Positions 21,309 through 28,350 of a DNA stretch of 37,131 nt are shown here, in pieces. This DNA comes from a virus: positions 1 through 37,131 of the IMG/VR virus record IMGVR_UViG_3300048597_000085, one strand, 5' to 3'. Within the stretch, counting starts at the first letter, position 1, and every line of letters begins with the position of its first letter. Position numbers and translations under genes: made by a program. Below the pieces are notes generated by a model. It was not told where the DNA came from, did no database searches, and was given only the letters and a program-made list of their open reading frames with translations.

Positions 21309-22032
21309 TTTTCTCTCCCTGCATTGTTTGTAAAGTCCTATGGAGCTTGATTGCCGCCATGAAACCTGAAAAGTCTAAATCAAAATCATAAAAATCTTTT
21401 GCCTCAAAATCGCCCGTCTTTTTGTCAAAACGAATGATGACCCGCTTTTCAAACTTCATACTCTTTTCTTCTTGAAGCGCGTTTTGATAAGCCGCTGTCT
21501 GCATCCGCATTTCTGGATAAATGCCGCTTGAAGTTTTAATATCGCCCACGCTTAAAACGCCGTCGATTTCTGCGACAAAATCACAAGTCCCTGCGTAGTA
21601 ATGCTCTTTAGAGAAAACTAAGCGCTCAGACGCCTTAATAACGACTTTATGAGCGTCGAGCCATTTGTGAAACGCTTCGACTCCGCGCTTAGCACTGTCT
21701 GTTAATAGCTCAGGGAGAGGTAAGTTTTTAAAAAAATGCTCAGCATATAAGTGGACGTTTTTCCCGATGTCGGCCGCGTCTTTTGAAATCTTCTTATTGG
21801 CGGTCCAGCTCTCTTTATGGATTGCCTTAAAATCAGTGCGGCCTTTTTCGACTTCTTGTAACCAATAGTCTCTTGTTATGCCAATAGCCCATGGCATGAG
21901 TGCGGGCTTGTCGATGCACTTTAAAATAGAAGTCACGCCCGGGACGGGTTTTCCGGCGAAAGTGTATAGGTGATTTTCCTCGTCAAACGCCAGTTCGTCG
22001 CCAAAAGTAATGTGAGTTTTAAGCTGGCTCAT
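21283..22032 (-). CDS. PD-(D/E)XK nuclease (RecB/Cas4-like)
   Basis: A 249-residue protein, start ATG 22032 with AGAGGA upstream. Key pieces: His in GKNVH (H94), D151 in 'YYAGTCDFVAEIDG', D164-I-K166 in 'LSVGDIKTSSG', then 'MQTAAYQNAL', the QxxxY motif of the RecB/Cas4/lambda-exonuclease branch. It would trim DNA ends for recombination. No annealing protein gene is recognisable nearby, so its partner is unclear. It overlaps the SSB-like gene by 26 nt. Confidence 0.85.
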   Translation of the reverse strand: MSQLKTHITFGDELAFDEENHLYTFAGKPVPGVTSILKCIDKPALMPWAIGITRDYWLQEVEKGRTDFKAIHKESWTANKKISKDAADIGKNVHLYAEHFFKNLPLPELLTDSAKRGVEAFHKWLDAHKVVIKASERLVFSKEHYYAGTCDFVAEIDGVLSVGDIKTSSGIYPEMRMQTAAYQNALQEEKSMKFEKRVIIRFDKKTGDFEAKDFYDFDLDFSGFMAAIKLHRTLQTMQGEKNEVYRRAQ

Positions 22033-22228
22033 TTGCAATGTCCTCTCTGATTTGTCTTACAAGACCGCGAAAATGCGCCTCGTCTTCGGCTTTCATTTCT
22101 AAAAGATCGACTTCGGTTAATAGCTCGATTGAAACAATGTCTTTGCGCTGGCGAATAATATCAATCACGCGCTCAAGCTCGCTTAGGGTCATCGACAAAA
22201 GCTGCTCTTTGATTGTGATGTCACTCAT
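22019..22228 (-). CDS. Small helical early protein
   Basis: A 69-residue charged helical protein starting MSDITIKEQLLSMTLSELER. GGGG lies seven bases before ATG 22228, the start chosen over the longer frame. It ends within the start of the nuclease gene. No recognised family. Confidence 0.55.
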   Translation of the reverse strand: MSDITIKEQLLSMTLSELERVIDIIRQRKDIVSIELLTEVDLLEMKAEDEAHFRGLVRQIREDIANEPA

Positions 22229-22419
22229 ACGTTGCCCCAAAGCGCTCTAAGCCATTCGCTATTTTCGTTGTTTAGCGTTTCGATTTCTTCACTTGTCAAA
22301 TCTCTAAGCGACGAAAGGCCGCTTGCGCTTTTAACGCCAATCTCGCCGTCCATAGCCTCAAGCTCAAAGTCAAAATCCTCGCCGTCGTACTTAGCAATTA
22401 CGTTTTTAAATCGGCTCAT
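22225..22419 (-). CDS. Small acidic early protein
   Basis: A 64-residue acidic protein (MSRFKNVIAKYDGEDFDFELEA...), beta-like in the first half and helical in the second (LTSEEIETLNNENSEWLRALWG). Overlaps both neighbours by a few bases. No recognised family. Confidence 0.55.
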   Translation of the reverse strand: MSRFKNVIAKYDGEDFDFELEAMDGEIGVKSASGLSSLRDLTSEEIETLNNENSEWLRALWGNV

Positions 22420-22724
22420 TGTTCGCCTCGGGCTGTGGCTAATGTTCTTTTTATTTGAGATAGGATTTCATTAAACGTGTAGTGCTCAGCGAAAATTTCT
22501 AGCGTCGACTCGGCAAGCTCAAGAGCCTTATAAAGCTCTGGCGCGGCGGCGATAAGATGAGCGTTTGCTTTTAGTTCTTCAGAACAACCGTCCTCTGTTG
22601 TTGTTGATTTGACACCAAAGTTAACTAAATGATCCCACCCCCATCCCCGCGTGTTGCCTGAGATAGTTGCTTCTTTTTTATCGTTTATATTTAAAACCCA
22701 TGGTCCTTGCGTAAACTTGCTCAT
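22416..22724 (-). CDS. Early conserved phage protein ('AHLIAAAPEL' family)
   Basis: A 102-residue protein. It begins MSKFTQGPWVL and carries 'ELKANAHLIAAAPELYKALELAES' in the centre, a signature found in a widespread family of small phage proteins whose role is not known. The fit at both ends is good (start 'tqGPW', end helix with 'IKRTLATARG'). It overlaps both neighbours. Confidence 0.75.
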   Translation of the reverse strand: MSKFTQGPWVLNINDKKEATISGNTRGWGWDHLVNFGVKSTTTEDGCSEELKANAHLIAAAPELYKALELAESTLEIFAEHYTFNEILSQIKRTLATARGEQ

Positions 22725-22960
22725 GCGACTCCCTCTGAGCTTTCGAGGAAAATCAAGTAGTCGGACTCAAGCTCTGATAATTGTTTTTTGGTTAATTGAT
22801 TTGTGATTTCTAGCTCACCTAGAAACACTTTAAAGTTTTCGATATGCGCACACTCGCCGGGCTCCCAGTTTCCAAGACTTGCGCTGTAGTGCGAAGGACG
22901 AGCAGCCACATAGTCGCCAGAGCAAGTCACGTCTAGAGAAATGTAAAAACCGTCGATCAT
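22721..22960 (-). CDS. Early hypothetical protein
   Basis: A 79-residue acidic protein, start ATG 22960 with AAAGGGG nine bases upstream, chosen over the longer frame to 22990, which runs into the operator-like dyad. Sequence: MIDGFYISLDVTCSGDYVAA..., beta-type first half, helical end (TKKQLSELESDYLIFLESSEG). No recognised family. Confidence 0.55.
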   Translation of the reverse strand: MIDGFYISLDVTCSGDYVAARPSHYSASLGNWEPGECAHIENFKVFLGELEITNQLTKKQLSELESDYLIFLESSEGVA

Positions 22961-22996
22961 AAAGACCCCTTTGTAAAAATCACACACCACTGCCTT

Positions 22997-23019
22997 AAAA
23001 ATAGTACTTGCCTATTTTT
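22997..23019. promoter_or_regulatory. Operator-like dyad in the early operon
   Basis: AAAAATAG (22997-23004) and CTATTTTT (23012-23019) form a perfect 8-bp inverted repeat around a seven-base spacer TACTTGC. It lies between the small divergent gene and the next early gene. It could be an operator for an XRE regulator or a weak AT-rich terminator; the stem is mostly A-T and lacks a G-C core, so an operator seems more likely. Confidence 0.5.
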
Positions 23020-23047
23020 TGTGCTATAACCTGACTGTTAAAAGACT

Positions 23048-23254
23048 TTAGCTGGCCACGTCCTGAATCATCTTGGCGTTATAGAGACATTCTAAGAGTG
23101 CAATTTTTAAAAGCCCTCTAGGTTCTCCTCTGTGTCGCCCCTTCATTAGCCCTAAACGAGTGCTAAGAGGGATACCCTTTTCAAGTAGAGCCCGCTCAAC
23201 TACTAGTTCGCCATCTCTTTTGATCCACTCTTTGAGTAAGTTTTTTATGTCCAT
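23048..23254 (-). CDS. Small divergent regulator candidate (Cro position)
   Basis: A 68-residue basic protein, first gene of the leftward early operon and divergent from the XRE genes: MDIKNLLKEWIKRDGELVVE... 'LVVERALLEKGIPLSTRLGLMKGRHRGEPRGLLKIALLECL' could hold a small helix-turn-helix, as Cro-like proteins do in this position. The match is weak, so the call rests mostly on location and size. Ribosome site weak (AGGTT). Confidence 0.5.
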   Translation of the reverse strand: MDIKNLLKEWIKRDGELVVERALLEKGIPLSTRLGLMKGRHRGEPRGLLKIALLECLYNAKMIQDVAS

Positions 23255-23273
23255 GAACCTAATGTAACAAACA

Positions 23274-23290
23274 GTTGCTACAAATGCAAC
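23274..23290. promoter_or_regulatory. Operator-like dyad between divergent regulators
   Basis: GTTGC (23274-23278) and GCAAC (23286-23290) flank a seven-base spacer TACAAAT, in the 83-base gap between the two divergent regulator genes. The spacer length equals that of the dyad at 22997, although the arms differ. A leftward TTGACA lies at 23316-23311 on the minus strand. A binding site for one of the XRE proteins is likely. Confidence 0.45.
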
Positions 23291-23302
23291 AAGCTTGATG
23301 CG

Positions 23303-23337
23303 TTTTTATGTGTCAAGTTCAATAGTATAGTGTTTTT
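23303..23337 (+). promoter_or_regulatory. Promoter of the first XRE gene, leaderless mRNA
   Basis: TATAGT lies at 23326-23331, so the expected start of transcription is seven bases on, at ATG 23338 itself. A weak -35 (TTTTTA, 23303-23308) lies 17 bases upstream. There is no ribosome-binding site before this ATG, in line with a leaderless message such as that of lambda cI. Confidence 0.5.
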
Positions 23338-23727
23338 ATGGGTTTAAAAGAGCTTAAAAATAACAAAAGAATCTCATTTGGCGACAAGCTCCGCCGACGT
23401 AGGCTTCAATTTGGCTATAAAAGCCAAGCTGATTTCGCCCATAAAATAGGGTCAAATAGGGTTACTGTCTCTCGATGGGAGTCTGGAGCTTCAGGAGTCG
23501 GCGAAGAGTTTCATGAGGCCATAAAGCAAGTGTTAGATGTTGATGACTCGTTTTTTGACCAGCCACCAATCACTTTGGTGCGCGAAAGTTTTACAAAAAA
23601 ACCACTGGCGCCTAGAAAATTCGCAAGACCAGATGTTATCGTAGAGATAATAACAGAGCTTACATCGTTGACCGACATACAGCTAAGCCAGCTCTTGGGG
23701 ATAATTCATTCCATAAAGGCAAAATAA
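23338..23727 (+). CDS. XRE-family regulator 1 (repressor candidate)
   Basis: A 129-residue protein with an N-terminal helix-turn-helix: 'SQADFAHKIGSNRVTVSRWE' (residues 29-48). After a linker with Pro-rich 'TKKPLAPRKFARPD' it ends in a short helical domain 'VIVEIITELTSLTDIQLSQL'. That tail resembles the one of the next gene, so the two may form mixed dimers. It lacks any LexA-type peptidase domain, so RecA-driven self-cleavage is not expected. Divergent from the early operon, with a leaderless promoter. Confidence 0.8.
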   Translation: MGLKELKNNKRISFGDKLRRRRLQFGYKSQADFAHKIGSNRVTVSRWESGASGVGEEFHEAIKQVLDVDDSFFDQPPITLVRESFTKKPLAPRKFARPDVIVEIITELTSLTDIQLSQLLGIIHSIKAK

Positions 23728-24075
23728 ATGGATAGCTACGAGAAAAAAGAAATTTTAAAAACATTCTCAACCGAGGTCAGAAAGGCCCGCGCTCGCCTCG
23801 ACTTAACTCAAGCAGAATTGGCAAGTGAGGCGGGATTGTCTATTAGAGGTTATCAGGTAATTGAGTCAGGCCAATCGGACCCACAGCTTACGACAATCGC
23901 CTCTATTTCGTCTGTTTTAAACACCCCAATATCAGCCCTTCTTGGTCGGGAAACCACCGCCGATCTTATCGTCGACATTATTAGCGTGCTCCCCGCCCTT
24001 AATGAGAAGCAACTTAAATCGGTGCGCGGGCTTATTGATGCGGCCATTGCACCTGTCACAAACTCTCGGCTTTAA
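23728..24075 (+). CDS. XRE-family regulator 2
   Basis: A 115-residue protein with a classic XRE helix-turn-helix: 'LTQAELASEAGLSIRGYQVI' then 'ESGQSDPQLTTIASISSVLN' (residues 26-66). The tail 'ADLIVDIISVLPALNEKQLK' followed by 'SVRGLIDAAI' parallels the end of the first regulator. Its ATG follows the previous TAA directly, with AAAGG as ribosome site, so both genes form one transcription unit. Confidence 0.82.
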   Translation: MDSYEKKEILKTFSTEVRKARARLDLTQAELASEAGLSIRGYQVIESGQSDPQLTTIASISSVLNTPISALLGRETTADLIVDIISVLPALNEKQLKSVRGLIDAAIAPVTNSRL

Positions 24076-24411
24076 CTCTTGAATTGCCAATAAAGCGTGC
24101 GCTAAAATTCTCTCTAGATCCCGTAAAGTCTTGTGCTTTTTTTTCATGCAATATGCATCGGACTTCGTAAAAAAGACTTTAATCTAGTTTTTAAAACACC
24201 CCTTGACTCACACGAACTAAAGCTAATAAAATGCTCAAATATCTAGTTAAAAGTGTGACTATCATGTTATTGATTTTACTAGAGAAATCTCATTTTGATA
24301 TTGCGAAGCATAATTCGCCTAAAAAATAAATATAGCTTTTTTCTTGAGCAATTTTAAGCCTAAAGTTTTAGCAATGCCCTGCCGATAAGCACTCTTTTAA
24401 AGAGGTGAAAT
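24076..24411. other. AT-rich non-coding gap of 336 bases with a promoter candidate
   Basis: I see no credible gene here. TTGACT (24203-24208), 17 bases, ATAAAA (24226-24231) is a promoter candidate facing the lipoprotein gene. ATCTAGTT occurs twice (24182-24189 and 24241-24248), a possible regulator site. AAAGTCTT and AAGACTTT, an 8-bp inverted repeat, lie on either side of a long T-run just after the XRE genes. An antisense frame (23932-24147) exists but overlaps the XRE gene and looks spurious. Confidence 0.4.
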
Positions 24412-24675
24412 ATGATCTATAAAGCGTGGTTTTTAGTGGCTCTATTGGTAAGTGTTTCAGGTTGTGCAACAACAAAAGTCTGCCCAACGGCATCCGAAGA
24501 AGCGGTCAGCATGTGCCGAGCAGAGGCCGCTTGTAAGTCTAATTTCGGGCAACGTTTCCAGGCTGGGCAAAGCGGCACAATGCACTTATTGCGTGCAAAT
24601 GAAAGCTTGTGTGTTTCAAACCACATAGAAGCCCAGAAATCTAATGCGGCCCTAAAGCTAATGGGCTCAAATTAG
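24412..24675 (+). CDS. Small lipoprotein, possible lysogeny-type accessory gene
   Basis: An 87-residue protein with a signal peptide and lipobox: WFLVALLVSVSGC, lipidated Cys at 18. The mature part has four further cysteines in CP, MCRAEAAC and LCV, and little hydrophobicity. AAAGAGGTG lies before the ATG. It has its own upstream gap with a promoter candidate and the same strand as the XRE genes, as expected for a gene expressed apart from the lytic operons. Surface exclusion of other phages is one possibility. Confidence 0.7.
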   Translation: MIYKAWFLVALLVSVSGCATTKVCPTASEEAVSMCRAEAACKSNFGQRFQAGQSGTMHLLRANESLCVSNHIEAQKSNAALKLMGSN

Positions 24676-24742
24676 ATCGGGAAAAATAGAAAAGCTGAAA
24701 CAAAAACAAAGATTTTAAAAGATATTATATAAAAGCTCATGC

Positions 24743-25018
24743 CTATTTATCGGACTTTCGGCCTGAAACTTTAGCTTTATTTGGGTTAGCGTCTGGATAT
24801 GAGACATAAAAAAGCCGAGCCCTGATTGTAACGGCCCTAATGCCGCTCGCTTCAAGCACAGCTTTTATCAATTTTACATTGGCGTTTGATTGTGGGATTT
24901 TAAGCACACGACAAATCCCTGAGTGGACCTGCCCCCGGCGCACCCTCACATGGGTTTTTGTGTTAATGACCTGAGGTAAAATCTCAGCAATGCGGGCAAG
25001 CTTTTCTACTGTGTTCAT
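24743..25018 (-). CDS. Last gene of the late operon, unknown
   Basis: A 91-residue basic protein (MNTVEKLARIAEILPQVINTKT...). 'RVRRGQVHSGICRVLKIPQSNANVKLIKAVLEASGI' looks like a winged-helix-type DNA-binding region, followed by strands 'RAVTIRARLFYVSYPD' and a basic tail. It ends the leftward late operon, converging on the lipoprotein gene. No family recognised. Confidence 0.5.
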   Translation of the reverse strand: MNTVEKLARIAEILPQVINTKTHVRVRRGQVHSGICRVLKIPQSNANVKLIKAVLEASGIRAVTIRARLFYVSYPDANPNKAKVSGRKSDK

Positions 25019-25263
25019 TTTTTTTCTTCTAATCTTGTCACCCGCTCACCAAGATCGTTGATTTTTTTAGTCTGAGTTTTCTCAAGCTCCATGATCGACT
25101 CTTTTAAGTCTTGAATGTTTGAGCCAATCGTTTGTAAACTCTTTTCGATAGACTTAAAGTGACTAGCGACTTTTTCTTTTACAAAAAACCAAATTATTCC
25201 AAAAGTAATTAAGTCTTTTGGGCTTAGCATGCGCTCGATCATTTCAATTGTTAAAAACTCCAC
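25015..25263 (-). CDS. Membrane-anchored coiled-coil protein, holin candidate
   Basis: An 82-residue protein. I start at GTG 25263 (AAGGA nine bases upstream, right after the previous stop), not the longer frame to 25323. One hydrophobic stretch 'DLITFGIIWFFVKEKVA' near residues 17-33, then a long coiled-coil (SIEKSLQTIGSNIQDLKESI... INDLGERVTRLEEKK). One-span plus coiled-coil proteins at the end of tail genes serve as holin-like or spike-associated factors; this is not settled. Confidence 0.55.
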   Translation of the reverse strand: MEFLTIEMIERMLSPKDLITFGIIWFFVKEKVASHFKSIEKSLQTIGSNIQDLKESIMELEKTQTKKINDLGERVTRLEEKK

Positions 25264-25264
25264 G

Positions 25265-26710
25265 TTACAATCCTTGTAAAATAGTTGAAACGGCAAGGCC
25301 CAGTTGTTGCTCTCCCGCCGCATTTAAGTGCACATAGTCTGCCGCCACATAGTAAGTAGACGAATCCTGTTCGCCGTCGACCCCTATCGCTAAAGTTCTT
25401 ACGTCTAAAACGGCGTCAAAATCACCGCTAGTATCTGCCAACATCAAGGCCGTAAGGTCTTGTCGTCGCGGCTCAAACGAAAGGTTATTAGCTGAGCCTT
25501 GTAAAAATCTCGGAAGCGGCGTAATTACAACGGCCTTGTCAAAGCCGTTTAGTTTTGCCGTCTGTACGAGAATCTTTAAGCGATCAAAAGCCTGAGCCCC
25601 CGTTATGCCGTCCGTAACTAAATCATTTGTGCCAGCGAAGACGACTAGCACCGCTTCGTTATGCTCTAGGTTTTCTGGATACCATTGATAAATGCTTCGA
25701 TTGTCGTAAAGATCTTGAATCCGCCAGCCGCCCTGACAAATTGTGTGCCAGCGAGAAATTCCGGCGTCGTCGTAAGCGTACTTAGTCCAAGCTTTGCCGA
25801 GCCCGCAAAACAGAGTTGTCGTGATCGAGTCGCCTAAGTTCACATAAAGGTTATCGCTTGCAGTCGATAGAAAGTTTGCGTGTCGTTGTTTGGTTTGAGC
25901 AAAAATCGATTGCTGACTAATGCTAGAGTCCCACAGAATAAACTCAGAGAAATAAAAGTCACCATTTCCAAAATCATTTTTCCCGACAGTCAAACGAGAC
26001 CAAGCGGGCTCGGTGCGCGCAACGGCGGCTTGGATTTGCGTCCCAAACTCGTAGAGCGTTACACTTGAGCTTGCGTATTTCATTACAAACTGGCGCCACT
26101 TACCGTCTTCCCAGCCCGCCTGAGAGGTCGTGGCTACGTTATTAGAGTAAAAGGCGCCATGCTGTATAGTCGTCCACCAAGGGCTTAAAAAGTTTTGCCC
26201 CGCCGCCCAGTCAATTCCCGGCACCTGAGATAAAAAACCACTTGGTGTCGTAGCTGGGGCTTTCCATAAAATGTGAGCTGTAAATGTGCCGCCAAGACTT
26301 CCTACAAAGCTTGCGTTTTGCAAGAAATCACCGCCCGTGCATTTTAAAACATACTCGCCGTCGAGCAAAACAATCTCTGGCTGATTGCCAGCCGTTGCTT
26401 GCGTTAAGTTTCGACCACCGCCCGACTGATCGTAAAGAGTCGTGCAAAACCCACTTCCAGCGCCAATAAATGTTGTAAAAGCGTTAGAGTCAAACGTGCC
26501 GTCTGGGTTAAAGCCAATATCTGTCTCTGTGCTATCGCTTGAACGTCTGACTCTGATTGCTGAGCCTGAATAAGCCTCTCTTAGTTGATTGAGCCCATAA
26601 CCCGCTTCGGCCGCCCCTAAAGCGTCGATCATATACTGGCCAACGTAAGGAATAATTGTGGGATTTCCAGTTACAATGGTTTTTCCTAAAGTGTTAAACC
26701 CGGTCGTCAT
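25265..26710 (-). CDS. Tail spike with lectin-like domain and SGNH esterase
   Basis: A 481-residue protein in two parts. Residues ~28-280 look like a concanavalin/arabinofuranosidase-B-type lectin domain (LREAYSGSAIRVRRSSDST, 'CTTLYDQSGGGRNLTQA', 'FSEFILWDSSIS'). Residues ~288-481 are an SGNH/GDSL hydrolase: GDSI with Ser295 (block I), QGGWR (block II), GTND with Asn362 (block III) and Asp458...His461 in 'AADYVHLN' (block V). It would remove ester groups such as acetyl from host surface sugars while binding them. It lies at the end of the fibre cluster. Confidence 0.85.
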   Translation of the reverse strand: MTTGFNTLGKTIVTGNPTIIPYVGQYMIDALGAAEAGYGLNQLREAYSGSAIRVRRSSDSTETDIGFNPDGTFDSNAFTTFIGAGSGFCTTLYDQSGGGRNLTQATAGNQPEIVLLDGEYVLKCTGGDFLQNASFVGSLGGTFTAHILWKAPATTPSGFLSQVPGIDWAAGQNFLSPWWTTIQHGAFYSNNVATTSQAGWEDGKWRQFVMKYASSSVTLYEFGTQIQAAVARTEPAWSRLTVGKNDFGNGDFYFSEFILWDSSISQQSIFAQTKQRHANFLSTASDNLYVNLGDSITTTLFCGLGKAWTKYAYDDAGISRWHTICQGGWRIQDLYDNRSIYQWYPENLEHNEAVLVVFAGTNDLVTDGITGAQAFDRLKILVQTAKLNGFDKAVVITPLPRFLQGSANNLSFEPRRQDLTALMLADTSGDFDAVLDVRTLAIGVDGEQDSSTYYVAADYVHLNAAGEQQLGLAVSTILQGL

Positions 26711-27483
26711 TATCGAGTCGCCAGTCTTTCAATCGCGCAATAAATAGCGTCAACAAATGATCCATAATTTGTCGTGGTCCCAGCGCTTCGGATTAAGCTA
26801 ATGCCGGGGAAAACTCCGGCTGTAGGTATATTTGTCGTAACGGTCCCAACAAGCGCGCCGTCAATGTAGTATGTGATCTGTGTCCCAGCGGTGTTAGCCT
26901 TAATTTCTAAAACTTGATAAACGCCCGCTGTCGGGGCGACGCCAGCATCTGCCGCCGTGATTGAGCCGTTTGCGATGCAATATTCCCATCGCCCACTATT
27001 TACAGAGTGAGTGTATCTAAAAAAAGCCCCTTGAGATGGGGCCGCAGTAATAGACTCTATAAATCCATTGTAATGAGTGAATGTGTTTGTGCCGTCTGAG
27101 AGTGTGGCGATATTTACGCGAGAGCCCCAAATCATTTCTTGATTGCCAAAAGAAAAGCTTGCGACTCCGTTAGTGCCAAATCCCATGTGTACGCGGTTTG
27201 TGGATGCCGTTCCGAGGTTTAAATAGACAACCCCGTTAGCTTTTTCTGTAGAGTTTATTCCCGCAAGTGCCGTTGATTTGTCTGCAAGTTGATATTGGGC
27301 ATTGGCTCCGCTTGAAGAACATAAAATATCGCCCGCAAAGTTTGTGGCTACGACGTTAGGGAAAAAATCATACTCTTTAATAAAAAAGTTGTTGGGGTTT
27401 GAGGGATATTGTGACCAAAAAGAAGAGACAACCGTGGGCGTCGATCCGCCAGTCACGGGGAGATTGATAAAGCCCGTGCTCAT
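26710..27483 (-). CDS. Tail fibre/spike, lectin-like fold
   Basis: A 257-residue Ser/Thr/Gly/Ala-rich beta protein starting MSTGFINLPVTGG, close to the N-terminus of the neighbouring spike (MTTGFNTLG), which suggests a shared attachment sequence. Central part 'MIWGSRVNIATLSDGTNTFTHYNGFIE' and 'YQVLEIKANTAGTQITYYIDGALVGTVTT' fit a jelly-roll domain as in laminin-G-like lectins. Stop overlaps the next ATG (TAATG). Probable role: receptor binding. Confidence 0.6.
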   Translation of the reverse strand: MSTGFINLPVTGGSTPTVVSSFWSQYPSNPNNFFIKEYDFFPNVVATNFAGDILCSSSGANAQYQLADKSTALAGINSTEKANGVVYLNLGTASTNRVHMGFGTNGVASFSFGNQEMIWGSRVNIATLSDGTNTFTHYNGFIESITAAPSQGAFFRYTHSVNSGRWEYCIANGSITAADAGVAPTAGVYQVLEIKANTAGTQITYYIDGALVGTVTTNIPTAGVFPGISLIRSAGTTTNYGSFVDAIYCAIERLATR

Positions 27484-27484
27484 A

Positions 27485-27847
27485 TTAAAACCCCTTAGCG
27501 TTAAAGCGCACGTTTAAAGTCCCAGTGCTCGAAGTGTTTGTGTAAACAACTCTGATCCAAGGAAAAAAAGCCGCGTCGACATTCCAAGTGTAAGAGCCAG
27601 CACTTCCGGTCACAGTGTAGTCTGAGTCAGCAACGTCTTCCCAATTTGCGGGCGTCGTTGTTTGCCCAGCCATAGGTTGAACGGGATCAATTGAGCACTG
27701 AAGTTTAAAAGCGCCGTTAGGTGTGCCGGTCCACACAGCTTGAATAGCAACACCCGCCGCGTGCCCCAGCCAAATAGGGTCTGAGTTTATTGTTGCTGTG
27801 CCAGTCATACTGCCCGAGCTTACTACTAAATCATTTGCTATTCTCAT
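27485..27847 (-). CDS. Small beta-sandwich virion protein (paralogue 1)
   Basis: A 120-residue protein (MRIANDLVVSSGSMTGTATINSD...). 'AVWTGTPNGAFKLQCSIDP' and 'FFPWIRVVYTNTSSTGTLNVRFNAKGF' parallel 'SWTAANSPSGVIYIQGS' and 'NFPWAYLRIFYDRTSGGTNDTL' in the gene at 28351, so the two are likely paralogues. TAGGGGGA precedes the ATG. Likely part of the fibre base or a decoration protein. Confidence 0.6.
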   Translation of the reverse strand: MRIANDLVVSSGSMTGTATINSDPIWLGHAAGVAIQAVWTGTPNGAFKLQCSIDPVQPMAGQTTTPANWEDVADSDYTVTGSAGSYTWNVDAAFFPWIRVVYTNTSSTGTLNVRFNAKGF

Positions 27848-27856
27848 CTAATCCCC

Positions 27857-28348
27857 CTATGCGTCCCTTACCTTGTAAATCATAAAGCCATGATAAATTG
27901 ATCCGGTAACATAAGCGGGCGAGCCGCCCTCGGTGTAAGACTCCGCCCTAATAGTTTGTCCAGCGACGGTAATATTCATTAGCGCCGAATGAGAAACTGT
28001 CATTCCGGCCGTGACCCCCGTTGTCGGAATAACCATTGTGCCAACCGTGCCCGGAAGCGCGGTCCCGCTTCTTAAAAAACGTAAAGACACAATTTGATTT
28101 GCGGCGGTTGACGTGTGGCTTATCCTTACAAAAGCATGAACGTAATAAATGCCGGCTGAAGGCGTAGTGTAAAGCCCCGTCGTGGTGCTGTAACCGTCTA
28201 GCGGGTCAATGGTTTTTGTGTCAAAAGTGATAAGGTTATAAGACCCGGATAAAGTCCCAGTAGGCGCTGTCGCTGCCGTTGCAAATAAACAAGGCGCCTC
28301 AAGCGCTGAAGACCCGCCGCCGGCCGCTGGCCAAATAAAAGAGCTCAT
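27857..28348 (-). CDS. C1q/TNF-like jelly-roll fibre protein
   Basis: A 163-residue protein; start ATG 28348 with AAGGAG upstream, replacing the longer frame to 28375. After a Gly-rich start (MSSFIWPAAGGGSSALEAPC), the body 'GLYTTPSAGIYYVHAFVRIS' and 'RAESYTEGGSPAYVTGSIYHGFMIYKV' matches the C1q-like jelly-roll pattern (strand 'tv..aGiY.v...v', ending 's.F.G..i'). Probably a trimeric receptor-binding or head-piece domain. Confidence 0.65.
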   Translation of the reverse strand: MSSFIWPAAGGGSSALEAPCLFATAATAPTGTLSGSYNLITFDTKTIDPLDGYSTTTGLYTTPSAGIYYVHAFVRISHTSTAANQIVSLRFLRSGTALPGTVGTMVIPTTGVTAGMTVSHSALMNITVAGQTIRAESYTEGGSPAYVTGSIYHGFMIYKVRDA

Positions 28349-28350
28349 TG

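Noticed and set aside
23932-24147. Minus-strand 71-residue frame with CxxC
   Set aside because: Two thirds are antisense to XRE regulator 2, and it has no ribosome site or operon context.
24076-24200. Intrinsic terminator after the XRE genes
   Set aside because: The T-run is not preceded by a stable G-C stem; the 8-bp inverted repeat has a 41-base loop.
23128-24742. Attachment site or integrase near the regulators
   Set aside because: No integrase-like frame and no tRNA-like repeat seen in this region or elsewhere.
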